From Chryseobacterium sp. ZHDP1 (GTDB lineage Bacteria > Bacteroidota > Bacteroidia > Flavobacteriales > Weeksellaceae): DNA of 64,000 nucleotides. The stretch covers positions 4,092,001 to 4,156,000 of the forward strand of contig NZ_CP075682.1 of NCBI RefSeq assembly GCF_018603435.1, written 5' to 3'. Numbering within the stretch: position 1 is the stretch's first letter; each line of letters opens with the position of its first letter. Below, in pieces: positions 24,832 to 33,747 of the stretch. Both the position numbers and the translations under genes were made by a program. The notes beneath the pieces are model-generated. The model made no database searches. It was not told the origin of the DNA and worked only from the letters and a program-made list of their open reading frames with translations.

Positions 24832-25446
24832 ATGGATTACCCTAGTAAAGTTTTAGCGAAAGCAGTGGATGAAATTGCCGGATTGCCCGGTATCGGAAGA
24901 AAAACAGCTTTGCGTCTGGCGTTACATTTACTGAAACAGCCCAACTCCAGAGCGACGAGCCTTGGAAATTCCCTCATTAATCTCGTGAACGAAATAAAAT
25001 ACTGCAAAGAATGTCACAATTTTTCGGATTTTGAAATTTGTGAGATTTGCAGCAACGAGAAGCGAAATGACGAGGTCATCTGCATTGTGGAAGATGTACG
25101 CGATGTAATTGCTATTGAAAACACAGGAAAATATACAGGGAAATATCTAATTCTGGGGGGTAAAATTTCTCCGATGGAAGGAGTAGGACCCAATCAGCTA
25201 AACATTCCGAGTATCGAAAAAAAGCTGAATGACGGAAAGGTAAAGGAATTTATTTTTGCTTTAAGCGCAACGATGGAAGGGGATACCACAGCATATTATA
25301 TTTACAAAAAGTTTAAAAATTTTAATGTGAATTTTTCCAGTATTGCGAGGGGAATTTCCGTAGGTGATGAGCTGGAATACGCAGATGAAATTTCTCTGGG
25401 AAGATCGATTATGAACAGGCTGCCTTATAATGAAGGAAATTCTTAA
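24832..25446 (+). CDS. recR: recombination mediator RecR
   Basis: 204 residues, normal length. The N-terminal helix-hairpin-helix (GLPGIGRKTALRLALHLL) is followed by a four-cysteine zinc finger (Cys58, Cys61, Cys70, Cys73). The Toprim domain begins with VEDVRD (86-91) and the conserved GGKISPMEGVGP loop. RecR works with RecO/RecF to load RecA on gapped DNA. It is the first gene of a five-gene plus-strand run; the following genes deal with glycans, so co-transcription here is probably by position and not function. Confidence 0.97.
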   Translation: MDYPSKVLAKAVDEIAGLPGIGRKTALRLALHLLKQPNSRATSLGNSLINLVNEIKYCKECHNFSDFEICEICSNEKRNDEVICIVEDVRDVIAIENTGKYTGKYLILGGKISPMEGVGPNQLNIPSIEKKLNDGKVKEFIFALSATMEGDTTAYYIYKKFKNFNVNFSSIARGISVGDELEYADEISLGRSIMNRLPYNEGNS

Positions 25447-25460
25447 AACTAATATTCTTC

Positions 25461-26615
25461 ATGGAAGCTGCATTTTCAAATATCCCAATATCAGAAAAAC
25501 TGAAAACCTACAGTTTAGCCTGTATTTATCTTGCTGTAAATTCTCTTTTTATCATTAAATACGGAGAACAGTATAACATCCCGCTTTTGGCAGGATATCT
25601 TGTGGTATTTTTCGGATTGGGTTTCTTCTATCTAAAAGTTCATTTCAAAGAATTTTTTTATAAAACGGCTTTTTTCCTGGGAATATTTTTCTTCTTTCTC
25701 ATTAGTATTTATTTAAATTATAAAGTGGATGGAAATACGCTGAATGTTGATCGCTGGTCGGCAATGGAAGTCGGGATAAAGGCTGTTTTCAGCGGACAGT
25801 ATCCATACAATATTCCGGATCATATGGGAAGAGAATCTTCTAATCTGCCAGTTCTTATTGTGTTTGGGATGCCTTTTTACCTGCTTTTCGGAAGTGTAGG
25901 GTATCTGCAGTCTTTCTCTTTTCTGCTTTTTGCTTATTTAATTTTTAAAATTTTTAATAATTACAGGCATAGACTTGCGGTTTTGGTCCTGCTTTTCCTT
26001 TCGCCCAGTTATCTGTGGGAAATTTATGTTAAAAGTGATTTGTTTTCCAATTTTATCATCATTGCGGGGTTTGTTTATTTAATTTGGGAAAAATTCATCA
26101 AAGAGAAAAAGATCAATTCTGCGGTTGTATCGTTTCTATCCGCTTTAATTTTACTCACGAGGCTTTCCGCAGTTATTCCGCTGACTATTTTATTGTTTAA
26201 AAAGTTTGTTGATTTTTCAATAAAAGAAAAACTGCGCTTTACGGCTGTTTTTTTAGTTACAATGGCTGCAGTCTGCTATATTTTCTTTCATAATGCTCCG
26301 GATTTTAATGTTTTCCTGAAGCATAATCCTTTTGTTATTCAGGGAGGAAAACAGCCTTTGATATTAAGTATTTCTTATATTGCTTCAGGCTGTATACTTT
26401 CATTCAGGGTAAAATCTTTTTATGAAACTCTGTTTTGGTCAGGAATTTTACTGTTTATCTGTGTATTTGTTCCGTTTATCATGTTTTTTGCAGAATATGG
26501 CTATGAAAATATGATCGTTAATTCATATTTTGATATCAGTTTTTTCAATATGTCAATGCCGTTTGTAATGACCGCTTTAATTTTGGGTATTTTTAAAAAT
26601 AATATAAAAGTATAG
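25461..26615 (+). CDS. polytopic membrane protein, probable GT-C-type glycosyltransferase
   Basis: 384 residues with about ten transmembrane helices. The first periplasmic loop contains DRWSAMEVGIKAVFSGQYPY, the kind of acidic loop with aromatic residues found in GT-C mannosyltransferase-like proteins that use polyprenyl-phosphate sugars. Its stop directly abuts the start of the next gene, a GT2 transferase, so the two are closely coupled. The substrate is unknown. The GT-C assignment is an inference from topology and context. Confidence 0.65.
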   Translation: MEAAFSNIPISEKLKTYSLACIYLAVNSLFIIKYGEQYNIPLLAGYLVVFFGLGFFYLKVHFKEFFYKTAFFLGIFFFFLISIYLNYKVDGNTLNVDRWSAMEVGIKAVFSGQYPYNIPDHMGRESSNLPVLIVFGMPFYLLFGSVGYLQSFSFLLFAYLIFKIFNNYRHRLAVLVLLFLSPSYLWEIYVKSDLFSNFIIIAGFVYLIWEKFIKEKKINSAVVSFLSALILLTRLSAVIPLTILLFKKFVDFSIKEKLRFTAVFLVTMAAVCYIFFHNAPDFNVFLKHNPFVIQGGKQPLILSISYIASGCILSFRVKSFYETLFWSGILLFICVFVPFIMFFAEYGYENMIVNSYFDISFFNMSMPFVMTALILGIFKNNIKV

Positions 26616-27425
26616 ATGATTTCCGTAATTATTCCGATGTATAATGCTGCACAATCCATTGTTTCTGCTCTGGATTCTGTGAAAAATCAGACTTTTCCTC
26701 TGGAAAAATTTGAAATTATCATCGTGAATGACGGCTCCACAGACGAAAGCGCTGCTATAGCTGAAAATTACATGAAGGATAATCCGCAGCTTTCGATAAC
26801 CTTGCTTCATCAGGAAAACGGCGGAGTATCAAGTGCAAGAAATACAGGACTGAAAGTAGCAAAAGGAGACTATATTGCTTTGCTGGATGCAGATGATGAG
26901 TGGGATGCTGCAAAAACCGAAAAACAGATACGATATTTTGAAAATAGTAAACTGAAAATAGATTTTCTTGCCACGGCGAGAAATAATAATAAAATCCTTT
27001 TTCCGTACCGTGTAAAAAATGGTCTTGCGGAAATTACCTTCAGAAAACTTCTGATAAGAAATGAGGCACAGCCTTCTACGGTAATGTTCCGGAGAAAAGT
27101 TCTGGAAAATACAGGTTATTTTGATGCCGAACAGCGATATGCGGAAGATGTAAACTACTGGATGAAGGTTTCCCTGAAAAATAAAATGTACATTCTGAAT
27201 GAAAGTCTGGTTCTGGTAGGCAAAGGAAAAAGAAGTTTCGGGGTTTCGGGTTTGTCTGCAAATCTTCCCGAAATGGCAAAAGGTTTTAAAAAGAATCTGA
27301 AGGAAATGTATATTTTAAAAGAAATAAACTTTATTCAATATACCACATTTAAGCTGTTTTATAAAGCAAAATATTTACTTTTGTTGCTTAGGACTTTTTA
27401 TTATAATTTAAACAGAAAAAAATAA
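26616..27425 (+). CDS. family 2 glycosyltransferase
   Basis: 269 residues. GT-A fold markers are clear: SVIIPMYNAAQSI at the N-terminus, NDGSTDES (38-45), GGVSSARNTGL (69-79) and the metal-binding DAD at 91-93 (LLDADDEWD). YAEDVNYWMK (ED motif) around residue 186 is the usual general-base region. It transfers a sugar from a nucleotide sugar to a lipid- or glycan-linked acceptor on the cytoplasmic side. No gap separates it from the upstream membrane protein and 18 bases separate it from the epimerase. Confidence 0.9.
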   Translation: MISVIIPMYNAAQSIVSALDSVKNQTFPLEKFEIIIVNDGSTDESAAIAENYMKDNPQLSITLLHQENGGVSSARNTGLKVAKGDYIALLDADDEWDAAKTEKQIRYFENSKLKIDFLATARNNNKILFPYRVKNGLAEITFRKLLIRNEAQPSTVMFRRKVLENTGYFDAEQRYAEDVNYWMKVSLKNKMYILNESLVLVGKGKRSFGVSGLSANLPEMAKGFKKNLKEMYILKEINFIQYTTFKLFYKAKYLLLLLRTFYYNLNRKK

Positions 27426-27443
27426 CATTTTCACAAACACAGC

Positions 27444-28574
27444 ATGAAGATACTCATCACGGGAGGAGCCGGATTTATTGGAAGTAAGTTATCTTTAGAA
27501 CTTAGGAAGAAGGGGTATGAAATTACAGTTTTAGATAATCTTTCTTCTCAGATTCACGGAGAAAATCCTGATGAGGATTCGCCTTTGTACAGAAATATTT
27601 TAGGAAAGGTAAATTTCATTAAAGGAGATGTTGCTCATTTTGAAGACTGGGAAAAAGCGATTGACGGACAGGATGTTATTGTGCATTTTGCGGCAGAAAC
27701 GGGAACCGGACAATCCATGTACCAGATCGAAAAATATACGGATGTGAATGTTTCAGGGACCGCAAAAATGCTGGATCTGCTGGTTAATAAACCACATCAG
27801 GTAAAAAAAGTAATTATTGCCTCTTCCAGAGCGGTTTATGGAGAAGGAAAATATCTTCATCCCGAATTGGGACTGATTTATCCCAGACCCAGAAACATAG
27901 AAGAAATGCGAAAAGGAAATTTCGAAATTATCTATCCCGATGGACAGATTCTCCGCGCTTTGCCAACGGACGAAGAGTCTAAAATACATCCCACTTCCAT
28001 CTACGGAATTACAAAATACACCCAGGAACAGATGGTAATGACTGCCTGTTCTTCCATGGGAGTTGCTCCGGTTGCGCTGAGGTTTCAGAACGTTTACGGA
28101 GAAGGACAATCGCTTTTAAATCCTTACACGGGAATTTTATCTATTTTTTCGTCCCAGATTCTTAACGGAAATGATATTAATGTTTTTGAAGACGGAAACG
28201 AATCCAGAGATTTCATTCATGTGGATGATGCCGTGGAAGCAACAATCCGTTGTATTGAAAATGATGGGGCGAACGGTGAAGTTTTCAACGTGGGAACAGG
28301 AGTTTCAACGGCTGTAACTACGGTAGCGGAAAGTTTCAGAAAATTCTATAATGTTGATTTTGAAATTAATGTTTCCGGACAGTTTCGTCTGGGAGATATC
28401 AGGCATAATTTTGCAGACATCAGCAAGATTAAATCAAAATTAAATTTTCAGCCGAAAATATCCTTTGAGGAAGGAATGTCCAAATTTACCAATTGGGTAT
28501 TGCAGCAGAATATTCAGGATGTAAAGTTTAAAGAGTCCCTTGAAGAAATGAAAGTAAAAGGACTTTTAAAATGA
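27444..28574 (+). CDS. NAD-dependent epimerase/dehydratase (extended SDR)
   Basis: 376 residues. GGAGFIGS (7-14) binds NAD and DNLSS (31-35) follows the second strand. The catalytic Tyr187/Lys191 lie in SIYGITKYTQEQ, with the serine in ASSRAVYG (126-133). It resembles UDP-glucose 4-epimerase and dTDP-glucose dehydratase relatives, so it should modify a nucleotide sugar for the neighbouring transferases. An insertion around residues 134-182 is longer than in classical GalE. Its stop overlaps the next start by four bases. Confidence 0.88.
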   Translation: MKILITGGAGFIGSKLSLELRKKGYEITVLDNLSSQIHGENPDEDSPLYRNILGKVNFIKGDVAHFEDWEKAIDGQDVIVHFAAETGTGQSMYQIEKYTDVNVSGTAKMLDLLVNKPHQVKKVIIASSRAVYGEGKYLHPELGLIYPRPRNIEEMRKGNFEIIYPDGQILRALPTDEESKIHPTSIYGITKYTQEQMVMTACSSMGVAPVALRFQNVYGEGQSLLNPYTGILSIFSSQILNGNDINVFEDGNESRDFIHVDDAVEATIRCIENDGANGEVFNVGTGVSTAVTTVAESFRKFYNVDFEINVSGQFRLGDIRHNFADISKIKSKLNFQPKISFEEGMSKFTNWVLQQNIQDVKFKESLEEMKVKGLLK

Positions 28575-29602
28575 TCTGTTTAAAAGATAAAAAAATACTT
28601 TTTCTGTCGGTTAGCTTTTTCAAATATGAAAAGGCAATAGCCCGAAGACTTTCTGAACTGGGCGCTGAAGTGGATTTTTATGACGAAAGACCTTCCAATT
28701 CCAATTTTTCGAAAGGAATAATCCGTCTTAATAAAAGATTCTACCATCTTAAAATAAACAATTACTATAACCGGATTCTTGAAGAAATTAAAGGCAAAAA
28801 ATACGATTATTTCTTCCTGATAAAAGGAGAAGCCATTCCTGTTTTTTTTCTTGAAAAAATAAAGCAGGACAACCCTGAAATGGAAATGATTTATTATAAT
28901 TTTGATCCATTGAAAGAATATCCTAATCTGATTGAAAATCTTAAATATTTCGACAAAAAATTTACGTTTGAATACAATGATTCGGTAAAATACAACATAA
29001 GCTTCCGACCTTTATTTTATGTGGATGATTACAAAAGCTTAAAACAGCATACTCAGAAACCGGAATATGATATTGTCTTCATAGGAAGCGCACATACAGA
29101 CCGGTATATTGTAGGAGAAAAGATCAGAGAAATTGCAGACAGGCTGAATCTGAAATCTTACTTTTATTATTATGCAATGGGAAAAATTGCATTCCGACTG
29201 AAAAAGATCATTGATAAAAACCTGAAGCAGTTTGATATTACAAAAGTAAGTTTTGATAAGCTGAATCATCATCAGATCATTGATTTTTACAAAAAAACAA
29301 AATCTGTGCTGGATATTAATAAACCTTTTCAGAATGGCTTAACCATAAGAACCTTTGAGGTATTGGCTTCCGGAAGAAAATTAATTACAACCAATTCGGA
29401 TATCAAAAATTATCCTTTTTACTGCCCTGAAAATATTTTGGTGATTGATCGGGAAGATATTCAGTTGAAACCTGAATTTTTTGCAACAGATTTTAAAGAA
29501 ATGGATCTGGAAGTTTTGTATAAAATGTCTTTGGATTCTTTTATAGAATGTCTTTTTGGTGAAGATCAGAATGATTACTGGAATTCTTTCAGAATCAATT
29601 AA
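28571..29602 (+). CDS. glycosyltransferase, CgeB-like/GT group 1
   Basis: 343 residues. The N-terminal half has KKILFLSVSFFKYEKAIARRL and DYFFLIKGEAIP. The C-terminal half carries DIVFIGSAHTDRY and the sugar-nucleotide-binding region NGLTIRTFEVLASGRKLITT, as in CgeB-type and spore-coat-related GT-B proteins. An ATGA overlap couples it to the epimerase. It is the last gene of the run, followed by a terminator. Surface polysaccharide assembly is the likely process; the product cannot be told. Confidence 0.75.
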   Translation: MICLKDKKILFLSVSFFKYEKAIARRLSELGAEVDFYDERPSNSNFSKGIIRLNKRFYHLKINNYYNRILEEIKGKKYDYFFLIKGEAIPVFFLEKIKQDNPEMEMIYYNFDPLKEYPNLIENLKYFDKKFTFEYNDSVKYNISFRPLFYVDDYKSLKQHTQKPEYDIVFIGSAHTDRYIVGEKIREIADRLNLKSYFYYYAMGKIAFRLKKIIDKNLKQFDITKVSFDKLNHHQIIDFYKKTKSVLDINKPFQNGLTIRTFEVLASGRKLITTNSDIKNYPFYCPENILVIDREDIQLKPEFFATDFKEMDLEVLYKMSLDSFIECLFGEDQNDYWNSFRIN

Positions 29603-29625
29603 ACCTAAATCAGTATCATAAAACA

Positions 29626-29653
29626 AAAAAGCAGCCCGATCGAGCTGCTTTTT
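29626..29653. terminator. bidirectional terminator between the glycan genes and secG
   Basis: AAAAAGCAGC/GCTGCTTTTT with an 8-base loop, A- and T-rich on the two sides, between convergent genes. Confidence 0.9.
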
Positions 29654-29672
29654 ATATATAAATAGTATTTAC

Positions 29673-30020
29673 TTATTTTGTTGGTGCAGGAGTCTTAGCC
29701 GGAGTTGTTGCAGAAGCAGGAGCTGAAGATTGCTTAGCCGGAGCTTCTTTTTTTGCAGGCGTCTGAACCGGAGCTGTTGCTGAAGGCTTCCCTGTAATTA
29801 CAACACTTAAAAGAATAAGAACGATAATTGTTCCTCCTAAAGTCCATGTTGCTTTTTCCATAAAGTCGTTGGTTCTCTGTACTCCAAACTGAGCAGAAGA
29901 TGCTCCTCCGAAAGTACTGGAAAGACCTCCGCCTTTAGGATTTTGAGCCATAACGATGATAACCAGTAAAATGCTGGCGATCATAATAAGAACCATCAAT
30001 AGTATAAATATAGAATCCAT
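29673..30020 (-). CDS. secG: protein translocase subunit SecG
   Basis: 115 residues from the preferred start. Two transmembrane helices (about 3-23 and 54-74) enclose the conserved AQNPKGGGLSSTFGG loop that marks SecG. A Pro/Ala/Lys/Thr-rich tail of about 35 residues follows, as is common in Bacteroidota SecG. It is the small subunit of the SecYEG channel in the inner membrane. The longer frame (to 30089) is rejected because a TAAATTTG promoter box lies at 30045-30052. Confidence 0.93.
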   Translation of the reverse strand: MDSIFILLMVLIMIASILLVIIVMAQNPKGGGLSSTFGGASSAQFGVQRTNDFMEKATWTLGGTIIVLILLSVVITGKPSATAPVQTPAKKEAPAKQSSAPASATTPAKTPAPTK

Positions 30021-30044
30021 TAATTTGATATCTTTTTGAATGGG

Positions 30045-30052
30045 CAAATTTA
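30045..30052 (-). promoter_or_regulatory. secG promoter, -7 box TAAATTTG
   Basis: Exact TAnnTTTG match on the minus strand, 24 bases upstream of the ATG at 30020 and within the longer open frame. Confidence 0.6.
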
Positions 30053-30104
30053 ATCTTTTTTTACCGAATGACAAAGAAAGATAATACAAATGTTAGGAAA
30101 AATA

Positions 30105-30132
30105 AAAAACGGCAACAATTGTTGCCGTTTTT
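30105..30132 (-). terminator. terminator of the M16 protease operon
   Basis: AAAAACGGCAAC/GTTGCCGTTTTT with loop AATT, 20 bases past the stop of the second M16 gene; symmetrical, so it may work in both directions. Confidence 0.88.
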
Positions 30133-30152
30133 ACTGTAAGATCAGATTGTTT

Positions 30153-32198
30153 TTATTTAAAATCAGAATCTTTAGCCTGATTCACTTCGTAAGATTTTAC
30201 GTTCATTGTCATGTCCATACCCATTTGGCTTACGGTAATGGTATAAGGCATTTTCACACCTGCCACATCTTTGTAATCAGAGAATGTTGTAGGAACAGTC
30301 ATGGTTTGTCCCATTGCTTTTACTGTTTTTGTTTCTCCGGTTTTAAGACCTGTTTTTACGCTGTAATAATAAGTATTATCACCATTTTTTACAGCATAAG
30401 AATCTTCACCGCCGATTTTTTCAATTCCTGCAAGTTTGTAGTCAGCAGATTTTGCAAAACCAAGCTCCGGGAAAAGTTCAGTATTTTTAAGCTTTTCAGC
30501 AATTTGCTCAGGCTTCATTTCCACTTTTTGCCCCATTTGCTCAGAGTATCCTGTCTTTCCGTCGAATACCTGTTTCTGAAGAGTCTGTCCCATTCCTGTA
30601 ACAGTGGTAAGTTCTTTTCCTCCTTTCGCTTTCATCATTTTCAGGTCGATATTCTGCCCCTGCATAGACATAGAAGCATTTACCGTGTAAGAAGAAACTT
30701 TATCAATGTTTGCTTTTCCTCCGATTGCGTTGATGTATTTATCTGCAATAGAAGCAACAGTAACTCCTGCATCTACTTTCTGTGTTGTAGGTTTTGCTAC
30801 AGGATTGGCTTCTTTATCGAAATATTTCACAGGATATCCTAATTTTTCCAGACCTTCAGAAATATCCGCTGCTTTTCCGGCAATGAAAATTCTGCTCTGG
30901 TTAGGAAGAATGGTAGATTTTACAGCATTAGAAACATCCGCAGCCGTTACCTTATCAATAGATTTCAGATAATTGGTATAAAAATCATCCGGAAGATTCT
31001 GTACTTTTTTATTGAGAGCAAATCTTGCAATGGTTGATGGCTGCTCCAGAGACATGATGAAAGAACCTTTCAGTTTAGCCTTTGCATTTTCCAGTTCTTC
31101 AGGCTTTACGGTAGAAATAGCGTTAAGTTCGTTCATGAACTCTTTTACTGCTTTATCCGTAACTTCGTTTCTTACACTTGCACTTGCCGAGAATTGCGGA
31201 GAATATTTGCTTGCGCTAAGATTAGAGTAAGCACCATATGTAAAGCCGTTTTTCTCACGAAGGTTCATGAAAAGTCTCGCTTCACCGCCACCTCCAAGAA
31301 TATAGTTTGCAATGGTTGCCGGAAAGTAGTTCGGATCTTTCATTTTCAGCGTGTTCAGGTTGTTTAAAGACACAACAGACTGTACAGCAGAAGGAACATC
31401 TACTACGTTAATTTCCGTTTTGGCAACATTAGAAGCCGGTTCTAAAGGAGTAACCGGAGTATTTGCTTTTTTCCATCCGCTGAATGCTTTTTCAACCATA
31501 GGTTTTACCTGATCGAATTTTACATCTCCTACAATTACAAGATAAGCGTTGTCCGGAGCGTAATATTTTTTGTAGGTATTCTGTACATCTGCCAATTGAA
31601 TTTTACTGATCGATTCTACCGTTTCAAATTCTCCTCTTGATGTATTTTTACCATACATTAAAGCGTTAGAAACTTTTGAAGCAATAGAAGACGCATTTTT
31701 CTCTTCAGATTTTAAACCTTCAATGGCTCTGTCTTTAGAATCCTGTATTTCTTCAGCAGAAAATTTCGGATTAATGATGGCATCTGCCATTAAGTTAAGA
31801 ACCTGAGGAAAATATTTTGAAAGTGAATTTGCTGCAGCTCCGTTAGAAGAAAAGTTTAAGTTCGCTCCAAGATAATCCACCTTTTTGTTGAATTCATCTT
31901 TGCTCATGTTGGTTGTTCCGTTTTCGAACTGTTCCGCCATGATTTCACTTACTCCTGTTACAGCTCCCTCACTGTAAGGAGCTCTGTCCATCGTAAGATT
32001 GGCATTTACTCTCGGCAGCTTATTGTTTTCTACTACCATTACCGTAAGACCATTGCTCAGCTGAAATGTTTTTGGCTTTGCAATATTAATTGCCGGAGTA
32101 GGTCCCGGTTTTGGCATGGCATTAAGATCTATTTTTTGTGCTGAAACCATTCCTGCGAAGAAAAACGCTGCAGCTATATATGTTAATTGCTTTTTCAT
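30153..32198 (-). CDS. M16-family protease partner lacking the zinc site, with extra C-terminal domain
   Basis: 681 residues with a signal peptide (to about residue 20). The M16 repeat pair spans about 40-450. Where the active sister has HFFEH this protein has EIMAE (85-89), so all zinc-binding and catalytic positions are lost. It keeps the substrate-binding Arg/Tyr region (REKNGFTYGAYS), as non-catalytic M16 subunits do. Residues about 455-681 form an extra domain (DKYINAIGGKANIDKV...) like the outer-membrane lipoprotein-sorting/LolA-like folds. It lies 51 bases downstream of the active M16 gene, so the two probably form a periplasmic heterodimer. Confidence 0.88.
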   Translation of the reverse strand: MKKQLTYIAAAFFFAGMVSAQKIDLNAMPKPGPTPAINIAKPKTFQLSNGLTVMVVENNKLPRVNANLTMDRAPYSEGAVTGVSEIMAEQFENGTTNMSKDEFNKKVDYLGANLNFSSNGAAANSLSKYFPQVLNLMADAIINPKFSAEEIQDSKDRAIEGLKSEEKNASSIASKVSNALMYGKNTSRGEFETVESISKIQLADVQNTYKKYYAPDNAYLVIVGDVKFDQVKPMVEKAFSGWKKANTPVTPLEPASNVAKTEINVVDVPSAVQSVVSLNNLNTLKMKDPNYFPATIANYILGGGGEARLFMNLREKNGFTYGAYSNLSASKYSPQFSASASVRNEVTDKAVKEFMNELNAISTVKPEELENAKAKLKGSFIMSLEQPSTIARFALNKKVQNLPDDFYTNYLKSIDKVTAADVSNAVKSTILPNQSRIFIAGKAADISEGLEKLGYPVKYFDKEANPVAKPTTQKVDAGVTVASIADKYINAIGGKANIDKVSSYTVNASMSMQGQNIDLKMMKAKGGKELTTVTGMGQTLQKQVFDGKTGYSEQMGQKVEMKPEQIAEKLKNTELFPELGFAKSADYKLAGIEKIGGEDSYAVKNGDNTYYYSVKTGLKTGETKTVKAMGQTMTVPTTFSDYKDVAGVKMPYTITVSQMGMDMTMNVKSYEVNQAKDSDFK

Positions 32199-32249
32199 TT
32201 GTAAAAATTTAATTTTTAATAATCATTTTTAAACCTAAATCTCAGCGGA

Positions 32250-33563
32250 TTACTTTTTTTCAGGTACGTAGTTAATGATTATTCTTTGGTTGGAATTAAG
32301 ATACTTTTTAGCTGCATTCTGAAGATCCTGTCTTGTGATGCCTCTGTAGATGTCAATCTCTTTGTTAATCAGGTTTGTATTGCCCATCAATACGTGGTTG
32401 GTTGCCAGTGAAGCTGCAATTCCCTGAATGCTGGAGTTTGAATTAACGAACTGGTTCTCAAACTTATTCTGAAGCTTCTGGTAATCGTCCTCAGAAATTA
32501 AAGTCGTCTGCAGTTTTTTAATTTCAGCATCAATATCCGCCTGCAAAGTAGCCTTTGTGGTTTGTCCCATCGGGATCGCAAAGAATGCAAAAATACCGTA
32601 ATCTTCAAGACCTTGGTTAAATGCCTGTACCTGAAGCGCTTTTTTATCCTGATCCACTAATTTTTTGTATAAAACAGAAGATTTTCCGCTGCTTAAATAA
32701 GAAGAAAGCATATCTAAAATATAAGCATCTTTTTCTTTGTTACCCGGAGTTCTGTAAGCAAATACATAAGCAGGAAGCTGGATGTTTGGATCTGTAGCCG
32801 TTACTTCTTTCTCCTGAGTAATTGGAGTATCTTTCGGGAAATCTTTCGGGTAAACTGTTCCTTTTGGAATTCCTCCGTAGTATTCCTTAATCCATTTTTT
32901 AGTCTGTTCCGGTTTAATATCTCCTGCTACCACCAAAGTAGCATTGTTCGGAACGTAATATTTTTTATAGAATGCCTGAAACTCTTCTAATTTCGCAGCA
33001 TTCAGGTCCTCCATAGAACCGATTGTCGGCCAGTTATACGGGTGATTGGTAAACAAATTTTTCTGAATGGTAGTGAAAAGATTTCCATAAGGCTGGTTGT
33101 CCATTCTCAATCTCTTTTCTTCCTTTACAACCTCTCTCTGAGTATCCACACCAACTTGGTTGATTACAGCATGGCGCATTCTTTCAGCTTCCATCCAAAG
33201 TCCCAGCTGTTCGTTGTTGGATGGGAAAGTTTCGTAATAATACGTTCTGTCGTTCGTTGTATTAGCGTTGTTTTGTCCCCCGTTTGAAGAAACGATCTTA
33301 AACCAGTCACCTCTCTTGATGTTAGGTGTTCCTTCAAATAAAAGATGCTCGAAGAAGTGAGCAAAACCTGTTCTTCCTTTTACCTCGTCTTTTGCACCTA
33401 CATGGTACATTACCCCTGTTGTTACAACCGGAGCCGAGTTGTCCTGATGAAGAATTACGTGAAGACCGTTTGGTAAGTCATACTCTTCGAATTTAATTTG
33501 TTGTGCATTAAGAGCCATTCCGAAGAAAGCCGCTGCAGCAACAGAAAGAAGTCGCTTTTTCAT
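32250..33563 (-). CDS. M16-family zinc metalloprotease, active subunit
   Basis: 437 residues with a signal peptide (to about residue 20). HFFEH (69-73) is the inverted zinc motif: His69 and His73 bind zinc, Glu72 is the base, and the distal ligand is Glu149 (REVVKEEKR). Peptidases of this type (PqqL, mitochondrial processing peptidase beta) degrade or process peptides and need a second, inactive M16 half; that half is the next gene. A TTG-N21-TATTTTTG promoter lies directly upstream. Periplasmic location is inferred from the signal peptide. Confidence 0.92.
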   Translation of the reverse strand: MKKRLLSVAAAAFFGMALNAQQIKFEEYDLPNGLHVILHQDNSAPVVTTGVMYHVGAKDEVKGRTGFAHFFEHLLFEGTPNIKRGDWFKIVSSNGGQNNANTTNDRTYYYETFPSNNEQLGLWMEAERMRHAVINQVGVDTQREVVKEEKRLRMDNQPYGNLFTTIQKNLFTNHPYNWPTIGSMEDLNAAKLEEFQAFYKKYYVPNNATLVVAGDIKPEQTKKWIKEYYGGIPKGTVYPKDFPKDTPITQEKEVTATDPNIQLPAYVFAYRTPGNKEKDAYILDMLSSYLSSGKSSVLYKKLVDQDKKALQVQAFNQGLEDYGIFAFFAIPMGQTTKATLQADIDAEIKKLQTTLISEDDYQKLQNKFENQFVNSNSSIQGIAASLATNHVLMGNTNLINKEIDIYRGITRQDLQNAAKKYLNSNQRIIINYVPEKK

Positions 33564-33592
33564 AAAGTAGAAATTGTTTTGTCAATTAGTTC

Positions 33593-33624
33593 CAAAAATA
33601 CATTAATTGTTACATTATTATCAA
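33593..33624 (-). promoter_or_regulatory. promoter of the M16 operon, TTG-N21-TATTTTTG
   Basis: On the minus strand the -33 TTG (33624-33622) and the -7 box TATTTTTG (33600-33593) are separated by 21 bases, within the 17-23 range known for Bacteroidota. The ATG is 29 bases downstream. Confidence 0.7.
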
Positions 33625-33717
33625 AATAAAATTAGCTTTAAAAATACTTCTTTGAAATAAAATTTTATTATGTTAAAAAGTGGTATCATATTTTCAGTGA
33701 AAGTGTAGAATAAAAAT

Positions 33718-33725
33718 TAATTTTG
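33718..33725 (+). promoter_or_regulatory. promoter -7 box TAATTTTG of the PAS kinase operon
   Basis: Exact TAnnTTTG match, 22 bases upstream of the ATG at 33748. Confidence 0.55.
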
Positions 33726-33747
33726 TAAAACAGAAACCATTATTGTA

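Noticed and set aside
30090..30842. Open frame of 250 codons on the plus strand
   Set aside because: It is antisense to the well-supported inactive M16 gene, has a Cys/His/Phe-rich composition typical of a reversed frame and starts inside a terminator.
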